Part shown: positions 34,761 to 48,834 of the stretch, piece after piece | How the letters are laid out: the number at the start of each line of letters is the position of its first letter | Position numbering within the stretch: the stretch's first letter is position 1 | Source: Ochotona curzoniae | Taxonomy: Eukaryota; Chordata; Mammalia; Lagomorpha; Ochotonidae | DNA: 64,000 nt | NCBI RefSeq assembly: GCF_017591425.1 | Contig: NW_024464918.1 | Coordinates: forward strand, 7,686,001-7,750,000 | Direction of reading: 5' to 3' | The notes under the pieces: generated by a model | Databases searched by the model: none | Seen by the model: only the letters and a program-made list of their open reading frames with translations | What the model was told of the DNA's origin: nothing | Position numbers and translations under genes: made by a program

Positions 34761-37700
34761 ACAAGAGATTCTGCAGGTGCTATAACCGCCTAAGATGCCA
34801 TCTGCCTCCCCTTACCCTCGGTGCAAAGGGTCTCTCAGGGTGTAGAACAAAACGGATTACTGCATTCTGATCCAAAGCACACAAAGGCCAAAGCAGAAAA
34901 CATGGAGCCAAGAATAAGGGCGGAGTCTTCTCGCTTGCCCTCAGGCCAGGGCACCCTGGCAAGGTGCCCTCAAGTACTAAGCACAGGGTTTCTCCTCTGC
35001 TGGCGTGTCCTGGAACACAGTCCATCACACTGACACTTGTGGGCAGCAAGTGTCACAACACACTGAATAACAAACTGTGAACGATGACTTGAGGGGGAGA
35101 AGTCATCTTCTCATAAGCTTTTCTTCTTTTCTTTTGTTCAGGTGTATGTAGCAAATGTTGTAACACACTGAGATTAATTTTCACCTGAGAACTATTTTTC
35201 CCAGGGGAATCAGACATCATTTTATTTTTTTGTTCCTTTCTCATCTGATGACACTGCCCTCCCTAGGGATGATTTGTGGCTAAGGTGGAAATTTTCCCAG
35301 ACACACAAGACAGAAAAATGTAGCAAGCCCTGTCTCTGTCTCTTTATTCCCAGGTTTCCTGCCCTGGGCGTGTGTATGCTTTGGATAACAATGCAAGTAA
35401 ACTCCAAACAGTATCTTACAGCCACAGCAAGCAGATACTACTAGCTGGCCATCTTGTTACACAGCCTTTGAGTTGATTACTTACATTGCTTATGTAACAA
35501 AAGAGGAAAAAAAGCATCCTTGACAAAAGAAGGTCAAGTAAAACCTAACTCCAGTTTTAAAATATTTTGCACATGCAAACACCGAGGCAAACGTCTAGAA
35601 AACAAAAATATATGGTCTTCAGAAAGTTCAGAGAAAGCACCTATTACCAAGAAGCTACATGTATTTTAAAAACATTTTGCAGTTTTAATTATAGTTTTCC
35701 ACAGATGTTTTGAGGCATCATTGTATACCAAAACAATTACAAACACTATGAAGACATGTCTCTTCAAATCCTTTACAATGGCTGTGCACTGCTTTAATAA
35801 TCAGAAAAAAAAAATCCAGTGCCGACAATTTAAGATTTCATTGAAGGGCGACTGCCCAATGCGTGCAGCCTCAGCAGAGTGCGCTGGGCTCTTCTCCTCG
35901 GGAAGGCGTGCCCATGTAGTCATGTGCGAGAGTATCACATTTCCCAAACCCAGGCCAGGCAAGCGCTAATGAACACACTATCTCCCAAAAACAAATATAA
36001 AGGGAACGACTCTGAGCACTAAATATTGTATGTTAAATATTTATTCTAATTGCTAATAACACAATTAATTATATCTAAAGGATGCTTTAGAAAATAAGAA
36101 TAAACTGGCTTTCTCCCAAGTCTCTAGCTGTCTGAGGTTCATTCAGGTCTCAGTTTAACAATTATTTACATGTAGTATAAGCTAATTTACTGTTATTATC
36201 ATTTTTATTAACGTCATCAATTTCTCTTATTCACTTTCACACATTCAAGGGGAAACAACAACACTAATTTCCCAGCCTATAATTTGTATGTAACCACCAA
36301 GCCTAATGTACAAATCTCATATGAAATTAATTCTTTCTTTGCTGTTTCGGGTTCAATCTTGAAATGAAACCCAGAACTGTTTCTTTCTTTCTGGCAATAT
36401 TAGTCCTCCCGATTCTGACTCATTGTCCTATGGTCAGAAGACACAATAATTCATGCAGATACTATGTCTTCTTTGACCTAAACATGACATTCAAAAGTCA
36501 AAATATTTTTTTTCTCCTTTTCTTCTTCATTTTTTTTAACAAGTTCCAAGTGACAGCATCAATAGACACCCTTATTGACCTCTCTATGGAAGACTTTGTA
36601 CCAATAGCAGTAAAAACTCTTTTTGGTTCAGACCGAAAAGAGGGACTTCCACAAGATTAGAAGCTGGGCTGTGAGAAGCCATAATCTGAACATGCTAAGG
36701 AAATGTAAGCAAAAAAAAATTGCAAATAAAACTGCTTACATTCGTGTAGCTTGTTGGGCGACAGCCGTAGAGCATAAGGAAAGCTGCTATAGCTCATAAC
36801 AGCATCTTGTAATAAGGCAGCCCTATGCATCCCTCTCAAACTGCTCAGTGCTCAGATCTCATCAGATGGCTGAGTAAGCAGTACACTTTGGGACAGTAAA
36901 TCTGTTTCCAATATGGTCTACATTCACAGATAGGCGCTTTAGTATTCATCCTAAGACAGTTCCAGCTAAGTACTTACAAAGAAAGGGTAATCATATATTT
37001 AAATATTGGGATGCTATTTTCTCTGTCTATTTTAGTGATCCAGTTCACACCAAAGCAGACCTAAATGGATCTTGGAAACCTCCAGGCTTGCAGCGGAGAG
37101 CCTTGCCAGGAATAGGATGGCCACGAAGCCTCGCCTTCTGCTCATATCAGACCCCGCTTCCACCCAGCAGGTAGTTTCTCAATGGTCATAGCATGACATC
37201 GCTCTTTCTGCCACTTCTGCCCTAGCTTGGGGGTTTTCTGAGAGTTTGGGTGGTGCCTTCTTCCAGGCTGATCTCCAGCTCCTAAGCAACATCACCGGGG
37301 AAAAAATTAGCTTTAGGAGAAATATCTATTGACTGCGTGATCTCCCATGGTTTCCCAAAATCTAGGCTGGATTTCAGGTTCAGCATAGCTGCCACAGAGC
37401 TCAGGCTTGAAAGAGAGGATCAAAAACACCACAGCAGACAAGACCTCCACGTCGTTTACAGACATTGATGCTTTTGAGATATCCTTCCTGATCTAAGCTT
37501 TGGAAGAGATTGCTCCCAGTCTGGAATCAACCCCCTGGGATCAGAGAAAGGGAGATCAGCAGTCTTTGTTCTTGCTTTATTTATTTATGCAGTTACTTTT
37601 CTTGCTTGCCATCCACAGCTTACATGCCTTGGCACAGAAACAGAAGATTTATTAGAACAAACAAAGAATATTCTTATTGGATAAGTCTTGAATTTTTTTG

Positions 37701-38954
37701 GTCTGTTTTTTTTTCAAACATATAGATAAAAACATAAGCCCAAACAATTTTAGAATGTCAGGCAATTCTAGTACTACTTTCTGGAAGTGGTTAGCTTGGT
37801 CTCAGAAACTCAGAACTCTGACGAACAGGAACACGTGCCGGCTCGCCAGTAGTTTTCCTCAGTTTGTCTTTAGGGTGGCAGCTTTCCATGTAGACTGTCA
37901 TGTTGAAATATATATTCCCACATTGAAATCTTGAGAAATGGAAATGCTTTGTTTCAACTCCAAGCCAACCTCATGGCAGATTTCATCTCTTACGGAGAGA
38001 ACCCTAGGCAGAGCCTGACAGCCTAGGCACAAGAGGGACGTCATGAGATGTGGGCTCTGAGAAGCATGTTAAGTAGAATTAATGCTGTACAGTGATAAGA
38101 ATCCAGAGTTGGGAAGATAATGGTCTTTCTGGATGTTCGGAGAATGGCCCTAGCAGGCAGTGTGACCCAACGGGAACAAGGCACTCCTGGTACCTACTGG
38201 TGTAAGGACTTCAGTGACTGCCTTAGACTCAGCTCCCAGACTGGGACAGCAGATACAGCCAGAGGTCCAGACCAACACGGAATAGACCTTTTTGGCTCAG
38301 AAAAAGCTGAAAAGACCTGCTGAGCACCACGGTAGGGAGTAGGCTTAGAGGTGAGCCTCTGTCATTCCAACTGTGTTTTTCTACTGATTTTTAAGGAATT
38401 TATAAACCTGTCAGTTTCCAGAATGCAGGGCAACAGTAAGGAAAGATATACCAGGTAGAAACTGGGTAGTGAATGGGTTTCTCCATGGTCTGGGACTCTC
38501 ACTTGCTCAGATACTTCCTGTTCACTAACACAGCAGCAGCAGTAGATGGGGAGAGATCATGGATGAAGAAGGTCTCAGAAAGGTAAACGAGGACACAGCA
38601 AGATGCTGGCAGCCATGACAGGCAGAGGGTGACTTGCCCCATCACTTAACAAGGGCCAGGAGGTGAGAAATACCTCCTTTTGTTCAGACCAGAGGAGGAA
38701 GTCCAGGAGGGGGAAATGGAAATCAACCAACATTCACAAGAGCTAAGGACCACAGTTCTGGCACGAACACTGAAGACAAAAAAGAAACTTCCAATTGTGT
38801 TTCTTCATTTTCTCTCTTCTGTTAAAAACATAAATAGATGTTTAATGGAAAACTCAACTCTATGTACTTAGGAAGAGAAACAATGAGTTTAAATGATTCA
38901 GATTAATGAATACTAAACTAGGGGTTTAGGGTCAAAGCCCCCAGTTTAGGAGCT
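34761..38954. other. Unassigned intronic sequence
   Basis: About 4.2 kb without a recognisable repeat or exon; the longest low-repeat stretch of the window. The part 36010-36300 is TAAT-rich (see findings). Confidence 0.45.
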
Positions 38955-39085
38955 TGTGTTGATTTCACCACCAGACCAGTCCCCCCAGGCTTAGTTTCCT
39001 TGTCTTTAAAATGATGGGCTTCAGGCAAGTGATCACCAAAGGTCTGCCTGGCTCTGACATTGTATGGCCATGGCACTTCTGAGAG
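38955..39085 (+). mobile_element. MIR/MIR3-like fossil
   Basis: 'GGCTTAGTTTCCTTGTCTTT', 'AAAATGATGGGCTTC' and 'CTGGCTCTGACATTGTATGG' match a mammal-wide SINE/LINE end. Confidence 0.5.
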
Positions 39086-40269
39086 TTCCCATTCTCTCGT
39101 CGTGTATGGTTTCCAGAGAAAGAGCATCTGTCACATCAATGACACAGCATTTGTATCCCTTTTATTTTTCTCCTGCTAAGGTGTTTTAATCCTGACAGTA
39201 TAATAGAATAAATCACAGCCATCAGAGATGGGAGTGACACTGGCCACACACATTAGAGACAAACAGTCAAAAATCACTCACCCGTGCCTTCCCCTTTGCC
39301 CATGGCCTCTGCTGTCTGACAACACCAAGCTTGAACTACGATTTCCATCTGGCTGCACAGAGCTGAGCACCAAAATAACCCTGTGCATTGTCTTAATAGC
39401 TATAATGACACTCTCTTTTCCAGCAGCCTGTCTGACCAGACCATTTCAACATATGGATGTAATTTTTTTCCCTGACGTCCTTGGAGAAGCAAAGTATGGT
39501 TGTTACATAGTCAGTCAACAGTTATTTTCCAGCCTCTACAAGCAGAAGCCACTGAGATTCCCTAGGTTTGACTCTTCCCAATCTTCCATACACATCTCCA
39601 GCCTTTGATGGAGCAACCAACCCCTTAACATTGGCCGCTCCCAGACATGCTGATGATTCTCATGTATCAACGCCAGGGGGTGTTAATGGAGCATGTAGTC
39701 AGTGTTCCCTAAATGGAAGCTACTGACATTAGTTTTTCACCTTTTTTTCTCTCCATTAGATAAGAGAAGGAGACCGTTATGATACTGCAGATTCAGTAAC
39801 ACAGATGATGGTGACAAAAAGCTCCAGAAAGACAAGGTTGTCAGAGTAATTTTCCAGGAGCTAAACAGTCAAATAATGAACATCTAGAGCATCATCTTGA
39901 ATTTCAGCTCAAAGGAAATTCAAAATGAGCTAATGTTGACCCCTTTGTATTCTCAGCCTGTGGCTTATAGGCATCCCTATACCTATCTGTGAAAGAGGGC
40001 CATGCAGAGGCAGCTGTGATAGGCTGCATAACAATGACAAGGAGTATCAAGTCCCAAAAGAGCATTTCATAGTCTTATTTTGTTTTCTCGCTTTTGAAAG
40101 AGTGATCATGGTACTTCTGAATGAAATCACCTTCAGGATCCAGGGAACAAATTCCACTGACCATTAAGGATGATTACGAAGGGAAAAGCCAATACTTGTC
40201 AAGCATTGAGAGCAAGGAAGTGGAGGCTAATGTAGGTGAACTTGTTTGAGACAAAGTATAGAAGGGTTG
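39086..40269. other. Unassigned intron
   Basis: Nothing recognised. A 126-codon plus frame (39228-39608) has no family match. Confidence 0.4.
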
Positions 40270-40480
40270 CATTCTCTGTTTTGTTCCCCAAGTGGCTGCG
40301 ATGGCCAGGAAAAGGCCGGGCTGAAGCAAGAAGTCATGAACTCCATCAGGTCTCCCACACAAGTGGCAGTGGCCCAAGCTCTTGCATGATCTGCTGCCAT
40401 TCACAGACCAACAGTAAGGAAGTAGACTAGAAGTACAGTACCTGGGACAAGAATTTGCATATGGAATCACATATGGTAGA
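40270..40480 (-). mobile_element. Old, partial C-SINE, reverse orientation
   Basis: 'CCCAAGTGGCTGCGATGGCC' and 'CAGGTCTCCCACACAAGTGG' are the reverse complement of SINE 3'-half and centre blocks. Confidence 0.55.
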
Positions 40481-41278
40481 TTTACTCATTATTTCACAAC
40501 CCAACCCCATTATTATTGTCTTTGCTAAGCAAGATAGACGTTTTGGAGAAATCCAAAACCAATTAAAAAAAAAAAAAAGTCGGCTTTCATTCCACACCTG
40601 GCTAAAAATAACATGGACATAGGTATTTCCAAGAATGCTCTTACATATTTGGGCAGCCCAAAATCATTTTATCATGCATGAAAGATAAGAGGACTGAAAA
40701 GACTGGCACTGGATAAGAATCTTGCCTTTCATCCTACTCTGAGTGAGCAGAAATAATCCAAGGCCAAGAGCTGCCATGTGGAGACAGGGAAAAAGCACAG
40801 GAGTAGAGATGCAGAGGGTGCTATGCAGCTAGGTAATAGCCATCCAGATTTAAAAGAATTATACAGAAGGAGCCCCTGTTCAACAATATTCATGACCCAT
40901 CCACTTGAGGTGCATTACAGCTATTGCTCATACAAAAGAGGGGTACGACATTATTTTTACCTCCAAGATACATTCATGTGTCTTCAGAGCTTCTCATTTT
41001 ACACTTTCCTAGATCTGATGTGAAAACAATATCAGTTTTGCTTGTACATAGTTAGAGAGCTTATTGGCACTACCAACAAATGGTCAAAGCAATCAAAACA
41101 TCCAACCCAGATCCTCTGTAATCGTTTTTCAAGTTTTTGGTACATCCAAAGGTATTTAAAACAGTTAATTCTTTTTTAAAAAAAAAACATGCAAAAGCGT
41201 GACTAAAACACAGCAAAATTTCTTAGGTAAAAATAAAAATCCAGATATTGAAAAGGCTCATGGAAAAAATAAGAAACC
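40481..41278. other. Unassigned intron
   Basis: Contains a poly(A) run at 40565-40578; otherwise nothing. Confidence 0.4.
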
Positions 41279-41592
41279 GGGGCTGGCATAATGGTCCGAT
41301 TGGCTAATCCTCCACCTGAAAGTGTCAGCATCCCATATGAGTTCGTGATCTGGCCACTCCACTTCCCATTCAGCAGCCTGCTTTTAATCTGGGAAAGCAG
41401 TGGAGGGTAGCCCAAAGCCTTAGGACACTGTAATTGTATGGGAAACCTGGAGGAAACATCTGGCTTCTGGCTTCAAATTGGCTCAGCTGTAGCCATTGCG
41501 GCCACTTGAATCAGTAGGCGGATCTTTCTCTGTGTGTCTCCTTCTCTGTATATCTGACTTTCCAATAAAGATAAATTAATCTTTTAAAAAAG
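41279..41592 (+). mobile_element. C-SINE of a rabbit-like subtype
   Basis: The head 'GGCTAATCCTCCACCTGAAA' and 'TCAGCATCCCATATG' follow the rabbit C-repeat arrangement and not the 'AAAGTCCTCGCC' form of the other copies. It probably predates the pika-specific subfamilies. Confidence 0.88.
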
Positions 41593-42375
41593 AAAGAAAA
41601 ACCTGAATAACACCTAACACCTAGTACATGCCAATCTGTAAATTTACCATGTCCCAACTAAAAATTCCTTTGGGAAAAGCCTTAAGAGTCACATCTGAGA
41701 ATAGAAAGTCTTCTTTAAGTCTGCACAATGATTTTTAAAAACACAGTGACTGTCAAATGTCTAACTCAATTTGCACTGAATGTCGAGGCTCAGAGAAGGC
41801 TCCTGCACAAATAGTTTATTTTGGAAGTGCTTCAAAGAAGCAAGAGCTAGAGAATAAGGCAGAGACAAGGCAGAAGGTGGGAAGCCAGTGTAATGATGAG
41901 GTTCAGTGCTGGCCATGGCACAGGTGCCTAGTGATGGTGCTGGGACCTTCTAAGCGGCTTTAGGCTTTGTCCTTCAGGCGGAAGCAAGGGGGTCATTTAT
42001 CACCAGCTTCTTATCCCTTGCCTTCTGATTCACTGGTCAAGACAGTCCACAAGGTTTAATTCTGGACTTCTGGGGTTACAGATGCTTAATGATTTTAGTC
42101 TTGAGGGCAGTTAGCACTTCATTACTGCAACGGTCCAGGACAAGAAATGAGGTTAGAATGTCACGTAATCCCTGCTTTAAAGAGTCCACATGATGATTAT
42201 GGAAATATTTAAGATATGGGGATTTTAGGAGCAAATTCATGTTTTTCAATTTTCTGGAGAGTTTGAAAGATCTGGCAACACTGGACCTGAGTTGCAGATA
42301 GCACCAACCTGCCATTCTAGAGGCACTGCCTGCACATGCGCCAAATTCCAAGTACATCCATAGCAGTACACAATT
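41593..42375. other. Unassigned intron
   Basis: No element recognised. Confidence 0.4.
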
Positions 42376-42388
42376 GAAAACTTGCCCC

Positions 42389-42475
42389 GGGTGAGGGGAA
42401 TCCCAGTGCCTATAAAACTGTGTCACATAATGCAATGTAACTAATAAATATATATACACATATATATATATAAAA
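42389..42475 (+). mobile_element. Ultra-short L1 3' end insertion
   Basis: GGGTGAGGGGAATCCCAGTG then 'CCTATAAAACTGTGTCACAT' is the last stretch of the L1 3' UTR with an A/T-rich tail. An exact 13-base duplication, GAAAACTTGCCCC, flanks it (42376-42388 and 42476-42488). The insert is only about 87 bases. Confidence 0.9.
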
Positions 42476-42488
42476 GAAAACTTGCCCC

Positions 42489-42984
42489 ACTTGAGCCTTT
42501 CATTTGACTTACACAACCTCTGGGGATATGGGACTTTTTACCTCTTCCGTACCTATGTTAGGTCCAAATTCATGATTACTGCTTTGACTTTGAAGATGCC
42601 TGATCAATTAACATAATTAATTGATTACACACCACATCCCAAGCCAGGTGCTCAAATTAAATCTTCACTTTTAATGTTTAACAGAATGCAAGATGAAAAG
42701 CACATATGTGAGAAGAATCAGCCCACCTGCCCTGTGTGACTCAGGAATGCAGAAGTAGATGATGGCGACCAAAGACCTACATTACCAGACACACAGGTGC
42801 ATGGCTGCTCACTCTTGGTTTATGAAGACAGTACTCCCCACCCCCACTCCTCCAGGAATTAGGAAGCTGCCATAAAAATCATGGGTTCTTCAGTGAAAAG
42901 ATTCTAAGCCTTCATGCTAAGCATCATGTCCTATAAGCTTCAAACACTGTCCATTACTGAAAGAAATACAGTGGCAAGGATCTG
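42489..42984. other. Unassigned intron
   Basis: No element recognised. Confidence 0.4.
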
Positions 42985-43255
42985 GCAGTTGAGGTATTGT
43001 TTGGGATGCCCTCATCCCAAATCAGAGTGTTTGCTTTAAGTCCTAGCCCCATTGCTGTGGACATGCACTCCAGGATTCCGCAGGTGATGGCTCAAGTACT
43101 TTAGTTCCCACAATCCATATAGGAGCAGGCAGGCTCCTTGGTTTCACACTGACCCTGGGATGGATACTGTAGGCATTAAGGAAGTCAAACTGTGAATGTG
43201 TAAGTTCTGTCTTGGCTCTTGAGATAAAAATGAATTATAAATATGAAAAATAAAT
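42985..43255 (+). mobile_element. Old C-SINE
   Basis: 'GTTTGCTTTAAGTCCTAGCC', 'GCAGGTGATGGCTCAAGTAC' and 'GGCTCCTTGGTTTCACACTG' in order, with an A-rich end. Confidence 0.6.
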
Positions 43256-44480
43256 AATTATATTCTGCATATCCTTTTTATACCAAATCCCATAAGAAGT
43301 TTATTTATGAAAACACATTTTATAAAACTACTGATCCTTAGGACCTTCTTCTGAGGCACTACAATTTAATTAGGTGAAACTTGATCATGGGGCATTCCAA
43401 ATTTCCCAGCAAGGACTAGGAGCTCACCATCAGTTCAGAGGTAAAAACTGCCTGAGCTTAGGCCACAGTCCCCAACCCTGCCCTGATCAATTCAGACAGC
43501 TCAGCCCGTCACTGGAGCTTTCCTGCTGTTCTCTCTCTCAGTGTGCAAAGCAAAAAGTGTTAACTGGGTCATCACTGGGCAGAGCTTTGGCAACACACAC
43601 ACACGAGGGTCGGATTGCAAGCACTGAATGAAATGTCACTGTCAACTGAGGAGAACTGGAACTAAAAAGCCTCATGCAAACAGGGTTGCTTTTAAGGTAT
43701 TATTACCACTTGATCATGTGGTAAAGGATTTGACTGGCCTATGGGTATTCATCCTACTACAGTTGATTGGATGTTTTCTTTCTTTCCTTTTAGCGAGGAC
43801 ATTAAAGTAATATTCCTCCATCAGTGCTTTAGCTACAACAAATAGATCCACAGAAACAAATTGAACCCACTGGAATTACTCTCTCAATGAATTCTACATT
43901 TCGGTTCAAAGTACTACAAATAAATCCAGTGCTTTAATTCCCTATGCATGAGCTGTACAGCAGCAGACTGAGAGGCACACATTATGGACTGCCAGGTGGC
44001 AGTGGACATAGGGGAAGTTAAAAAAAAATATTCCAAACCATTTTTAAACTAAAATGCATCCCACTGGGACAGCTACTACCCAATACTGACTATTCATAAA
44101 CCAGGCTGAACAAAGAGAAACTTCGTATGTTGTGGTTCTGGCTAGAGAACAAATCTGGGAGAGGAAGGGAAGTAACAGGTTCAGCTGAGAATATAGCAAT
44201 GCTCAGGTGACTTTTTGTTTCTTTTTTTTTCCATCCTCACAAAGACTTTTCTGTCCGAGAAAAATGCATTAAATATAATACAGTAATTCTACTAAAATAT
44301 TCCAAATAATGTTGTTAAGTAAGTCTGCACTGCACTTATTTTTACTGTCTTTGTGTACACTTGGTATTTGTTCTGAATGACCCCAGCAGAGATTTATAAC
44401 TAAAGTAAATCCAAGTTGAAGTTGAGTGCAAAGGAAAACAGTCAATGCAACAGGAAGATCAAACAACTCAGTGGTGTTAA
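43256..44480. other. Unassigned intron
   Basis: No repeat named; the part 43800-44000 looks single-copy. Confidence 0.4.
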
Positions 44481-44495
44481 AGAGTTGGGTTGAAG

Positions 44496-44820
44496 GCCAA
44501 GCACGATGGCATAATGGTTAAGGTCCTCACCTTGCACGCCCAGGATCCCATATGGGCAGCGGTTCTAATCCCAGCAGCCTCACTTCCCATCCAGCTCCCT
44601 GCTTGTGGCCTAGGAAAGCAGTCCAGGACAGTCCAAAGGTTTGGGACCCTGCACCCATGTGGGAAGCCCAGAAGAGGCTCCTGGCTTCGGAATGGCTCAG
44701 CTCCAGCCATTGCGGCCACTTGGGGAATGAATCATCGGACGGAAGATCTTCCTTTCTGTCTCTCCTCCTCTCTGTATATCTGATTTTCCAATAAAAATAA
44801 ACAAATCTTTAAAAAAAAAT
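44496..44820 (+). mobile_element. C-SINE with perfect target duplication
   Basis: AGAGTTGGGTTGAAG flanks it at 44481-44495 and 44821-44835. The body has 'GGATCCCATATGGGCAGCGG' and ends 'CCAATAAAAATAAAC' with poly(A). Confidence 0.97.
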
Positions 44821-44835
44821 AGAGTTGGGTTGAAG

Positions 44836-47800
44836 TACAGAGGGAAATTATAAGCTATGCATGCCAATTAAGGTGCTCAAAAAATGAACAGGAATTCATT
44901 TCAGGCTCATGCCAGTCCCCACTTCTTCATATGTCCCTAACAATGCTTCTGGAATTACCAGAGCTGAAAATTAAATTATAAACCTAAAACATGACACTGA
45001 CAATGTAACGTCTCCTTTGATGATATCAGCATGATGATTCAACCATGGGCGGGGCAGAACTGATCCCTAAGACTGTATGTAAGCTGCTGTGAGGCAGACA
45101 CCAGCTATTTCTCCATCTCTCACCAGTCACAACTGCATCTTGACACTGATCAAATATACACCAAAGACCTCTTACAATACAGTAAACATAGCATCTTGCT
45201 GCAGACACATAAGTAAAACATACAGAGTCAGCCTGGAAGTGTTTACAGAATGAATGCATCATCAATACTCAGGAAAAGCAACCACTGACACAACTGAATA
45301 TATAAGTGTCACGGTTGTAGTAGACAATCAACAAATTGGCATTTCACCATGTGGGATTTGGTACTGCTTTCCTGGCTAGGCATATAAGCCCTGTTTTCTA
45401 ATTACAGTTCTTTTCTGGAAAGTGCTTTAAATTCTTTTCATTAGAAGAGGAAATAAGCCACTAATAAGAACAAATTCTTTTACCATTGCATCTGTGAGTC
45501 ACAACACAAAATCACAGAGCTTCTGATTTATTTGACTTTTCACAACAGCCATGGAAGCCATGTGCTGTGCTTCCTGACTCACTCATAGAGAATAACAACA
45601 TCAATAACAGCCCATTAAGACAAACAGGAACTCAGAGTGTAAAAAAATGTCACCTAAGAGGTAGTTGGTAAAACAGATCTCCTGGGATGAAGAAGATCGC
45701 AGTTTGTACAGAGGTATTCTCCAAAGATGAACCGGATCCTAGACATCATATTTCTGTAATTGCAACAAGTTTCAGGGGCCTGGCATATGAAATGAATGAC
45801 TAAAAAAAAGGAGGAATGGAGTACAATCAAAGAAAAGGATAAAACAAACTTGAATGTGAATGAAACAGCATTTGCTTCAAAAGTTCTCAAGCCACCTGTA
45901 GGGCAAACAAAATTTATCCAAGAGAGAAATATGGCCCACACGTTATCCTTGTGAAGTCTAACTTAGAGAGTAAAACGAAACATAACTCTAAGCTGTGGGA
46001 TGGGAAATAAAATGATGATTGTCATTGGAATCCAGCTTAGATTTATATGTAAAGGAAAGGGAGGCATTTTTTCCTCATCTCTTCACAGCACCTCCTACTT
46101 AGAGCATCCTCAAAAGCTCCTTATTTCTTTCCATTACACAGCATCTCCTGGGTGACCACACAAAGTCCTCTGACACTATGAGCTGTTAACTCCCAAACCT
46201 CTATCTGACTCATGCCTTAAAAAATGAACGGTCAGCTGTCTGCTAGATTATTCCACCTAGAGGGTCTTAGAATGTCTCAAATGCAAAAGTCCATGGTCAT
46301 ACACAATGGCATTGTGATTTGTATAGTAGGACACAAGCAATATCATTCATTTCCCATTATTTTTTGTCCTTGCTGCAGATCAGTCTGAGATGGTTTGTTC
46401 CTGCTGGTGCTATTTACATAGGCAGGAAAGCCACAAGGTTAAGGAGAAAAAAACATATCTAATGACTATTACAATACAGTATTTTTATCCTGAGTTTTAT
46501 GTGCCGCATTCCAGAAGAACTTAGACTATCAGTCTAAGCGCTTCCACTTCACAGATCATTTACAAGCAATGACCTTGCCCAACTATCTAAGTACACTCAG
46601 CATCAGAAAGGTGCTACTCTCCTTGTAGGACAAGAAAGCGCTCAGTGTCCAGGAATCCCAGGACAATGTATCTGCCTGCACCTTTATACTGTCCTAAACA
46701 GCCAACAACCTTTAGTTTCCCCACATTTTCTAAACATGCCTACTCTTTCAGTTCAGGTCACTAGGCTTGTTGGCTCAGATGAAAACACAACTTCGTTACT
46801 CACCTCGCTGGCCATTGTGTCTACTTGCAACATATTCATAATGTCATCTCCCAGACATGCCTTCCTGACTCAACTTGTCCCTAACTCACACACCCCCATT
46901 CTTCACTCTACTAATTTGAACTTCTTTCAGATTCTTGAGATACTGTGGCAGTGCTGCTTTTGGACTTCTGCATATACTATACCTTCTAATTAAATACTCC
47001 TGTTTTTGACACAATCCATCTTATTCTCATCCTTCAAGACTATGTAAGATATCAAATGGTTTAGCAGTCTATCCCTGATCCATAATTCTTGGTTAGATTC
47101 CTTTTAAAAAACTATTATTTTCCCTTTTGTAGTGATAAGCCTACTATACCTAGTTACAGAAATATGAGGCTATAAACCATTTTTGCTTTGGCTATTACTG
47201 CGTTCCATGAATGCATCTAGGAAAATCCCAAATAATTCTAAATCAATGAGACATAAAAAAATAGAACAAAATTTTAGAAACAAACTATTTATGATATACA
47301 AAAGATAAAATTCAGAATATTTGGTGAAGGAAGTAGTTTAAAGAAGTAAATATTACATAGTATTAAAGAATATGAAGCGTTGCATGGAAGATAAACTTGG
47401 AAATAAGAAAAGTAGGGATAACTGGTATGATTGGGTAAACATTAGTATGAAGACTTGTTCAAAAAGATGGAGTCTCAAAGATGATCTAAAATTCCTTAAT
47501 TAATGAATGAATTAATAAATAATTCCTTAATTTCCAAAGACCATTAGGAATGCAAAAGTACCACTTGAAAGATGACTCGATGGAGCTCAGTGTCCAGCAT
47601 TACTAACATTATCAAGCCAATTGATATTCCTCACCAATTTCTAGTATCAGAACCTTTCTCTCTGCATGGATTCCATAATATCAGGTTTTGGAGATATTCA
47701 CCATGAACTGCCTTTGGGCTGGATTAAGCCTAAGTCCAAGACATGGCCAAATGAATTCATCTAGTGATAGACATGATCATCACCCAAGCCGGGCCCTGTT

Positions 47801-48834
47801 CAAAATACTCTGCTGAAGCTCAAAGGATGAATAGGACTCTTTTCAACATACAACCAAGGGAGGGCAATGTAAAAGTGAGGTTACCAACACATACCTTCAC
47901 ACAGAACTCGGGAAAGAACCCATTCAAGTGAGGAGAGTGAGAAATAAACAAAAATTGTGAAGCTAGATGAACATGTACTGCTCAAATTTCCAATGAGGTC
48001 AACTAAAACATTTTCTTTTTGCACGTGGTAATTTGAGCAGGGATACCACTTGCAAATGACAGAGTTTCGAGAAGGGAAAGCAATGACCAATAAAATCAGA
48101 TGAATAAGAATGTTCTAAATAATTTGGTGTGGGAAAACAGGGAAGAAGACTGGGGGAAAAGGGAAAGCTGCTCTTGAAAAGGAGAAGGAAAAGGAAGATG
48201 ATTTAATGAAAGTTAGATGCAAAGTTAACTGCAAAGTTGATAAAGTGAAAGTTATTTAAAACACAGATACATTCCTTGAAGGAGTAATTAACATGTGCAA
48301 GGAAATGCTGGTGTGCAATTATGGCCTTAAAATTATTGTATGTAGAATGATGATGCCAGGATAATTTTTTCAAGGAATTTTACATGGATTCACTTGTCTC
48401 TTACACTCATTTCTAAAATGTATATTTATTTACATGCCATTAAAGGCACATGTTCAAAATCTGGTCTGTGTTCTAAGGTACAACCTTAGAACCATCTCAG
48501 AGAATTTCTCCTTAGTTTTCACTTGTAAAGGTGCCTGACTAGCAACTATTTTACAATGTGTTGGTATCAACTGACAGTTGTTAGATGCTATCTATAACTC
48601 CTTTCTAAATATAGAAAAATAATGTGTGACTTATGTTCATCTTTGAGAGCAAAAGGCAGTAGCACAAAGAGATATACTCCATCAACAAGAAAAAAAGAGA
48701 ACTGCGTTTGAAGGTGTCAGAATTTTTGCAAGTCATAGGAAAAAACTTGAAGAGAAAAAAGATGTCTATTATACAGAATACTGGAGAGCAGGTGGTCTCC
48801 ATTTTTACTGGAAGGCGATAGAAATGCCAATAGT
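44836..48834. other. Unassigned intronic sequence
   Basis: About 4 kb with no repeat or exon that I can name. At 47490-47533 the block AATTCCTTAATT occurs twice around a TTAAT-rich centre. Confidence 0.45.

Noticed and set aside
42076..42516. 146-codon minus frame
   Set aside because: It reads through the small L1 insertion and its TA-rich tail, so it cannot be an old gene.
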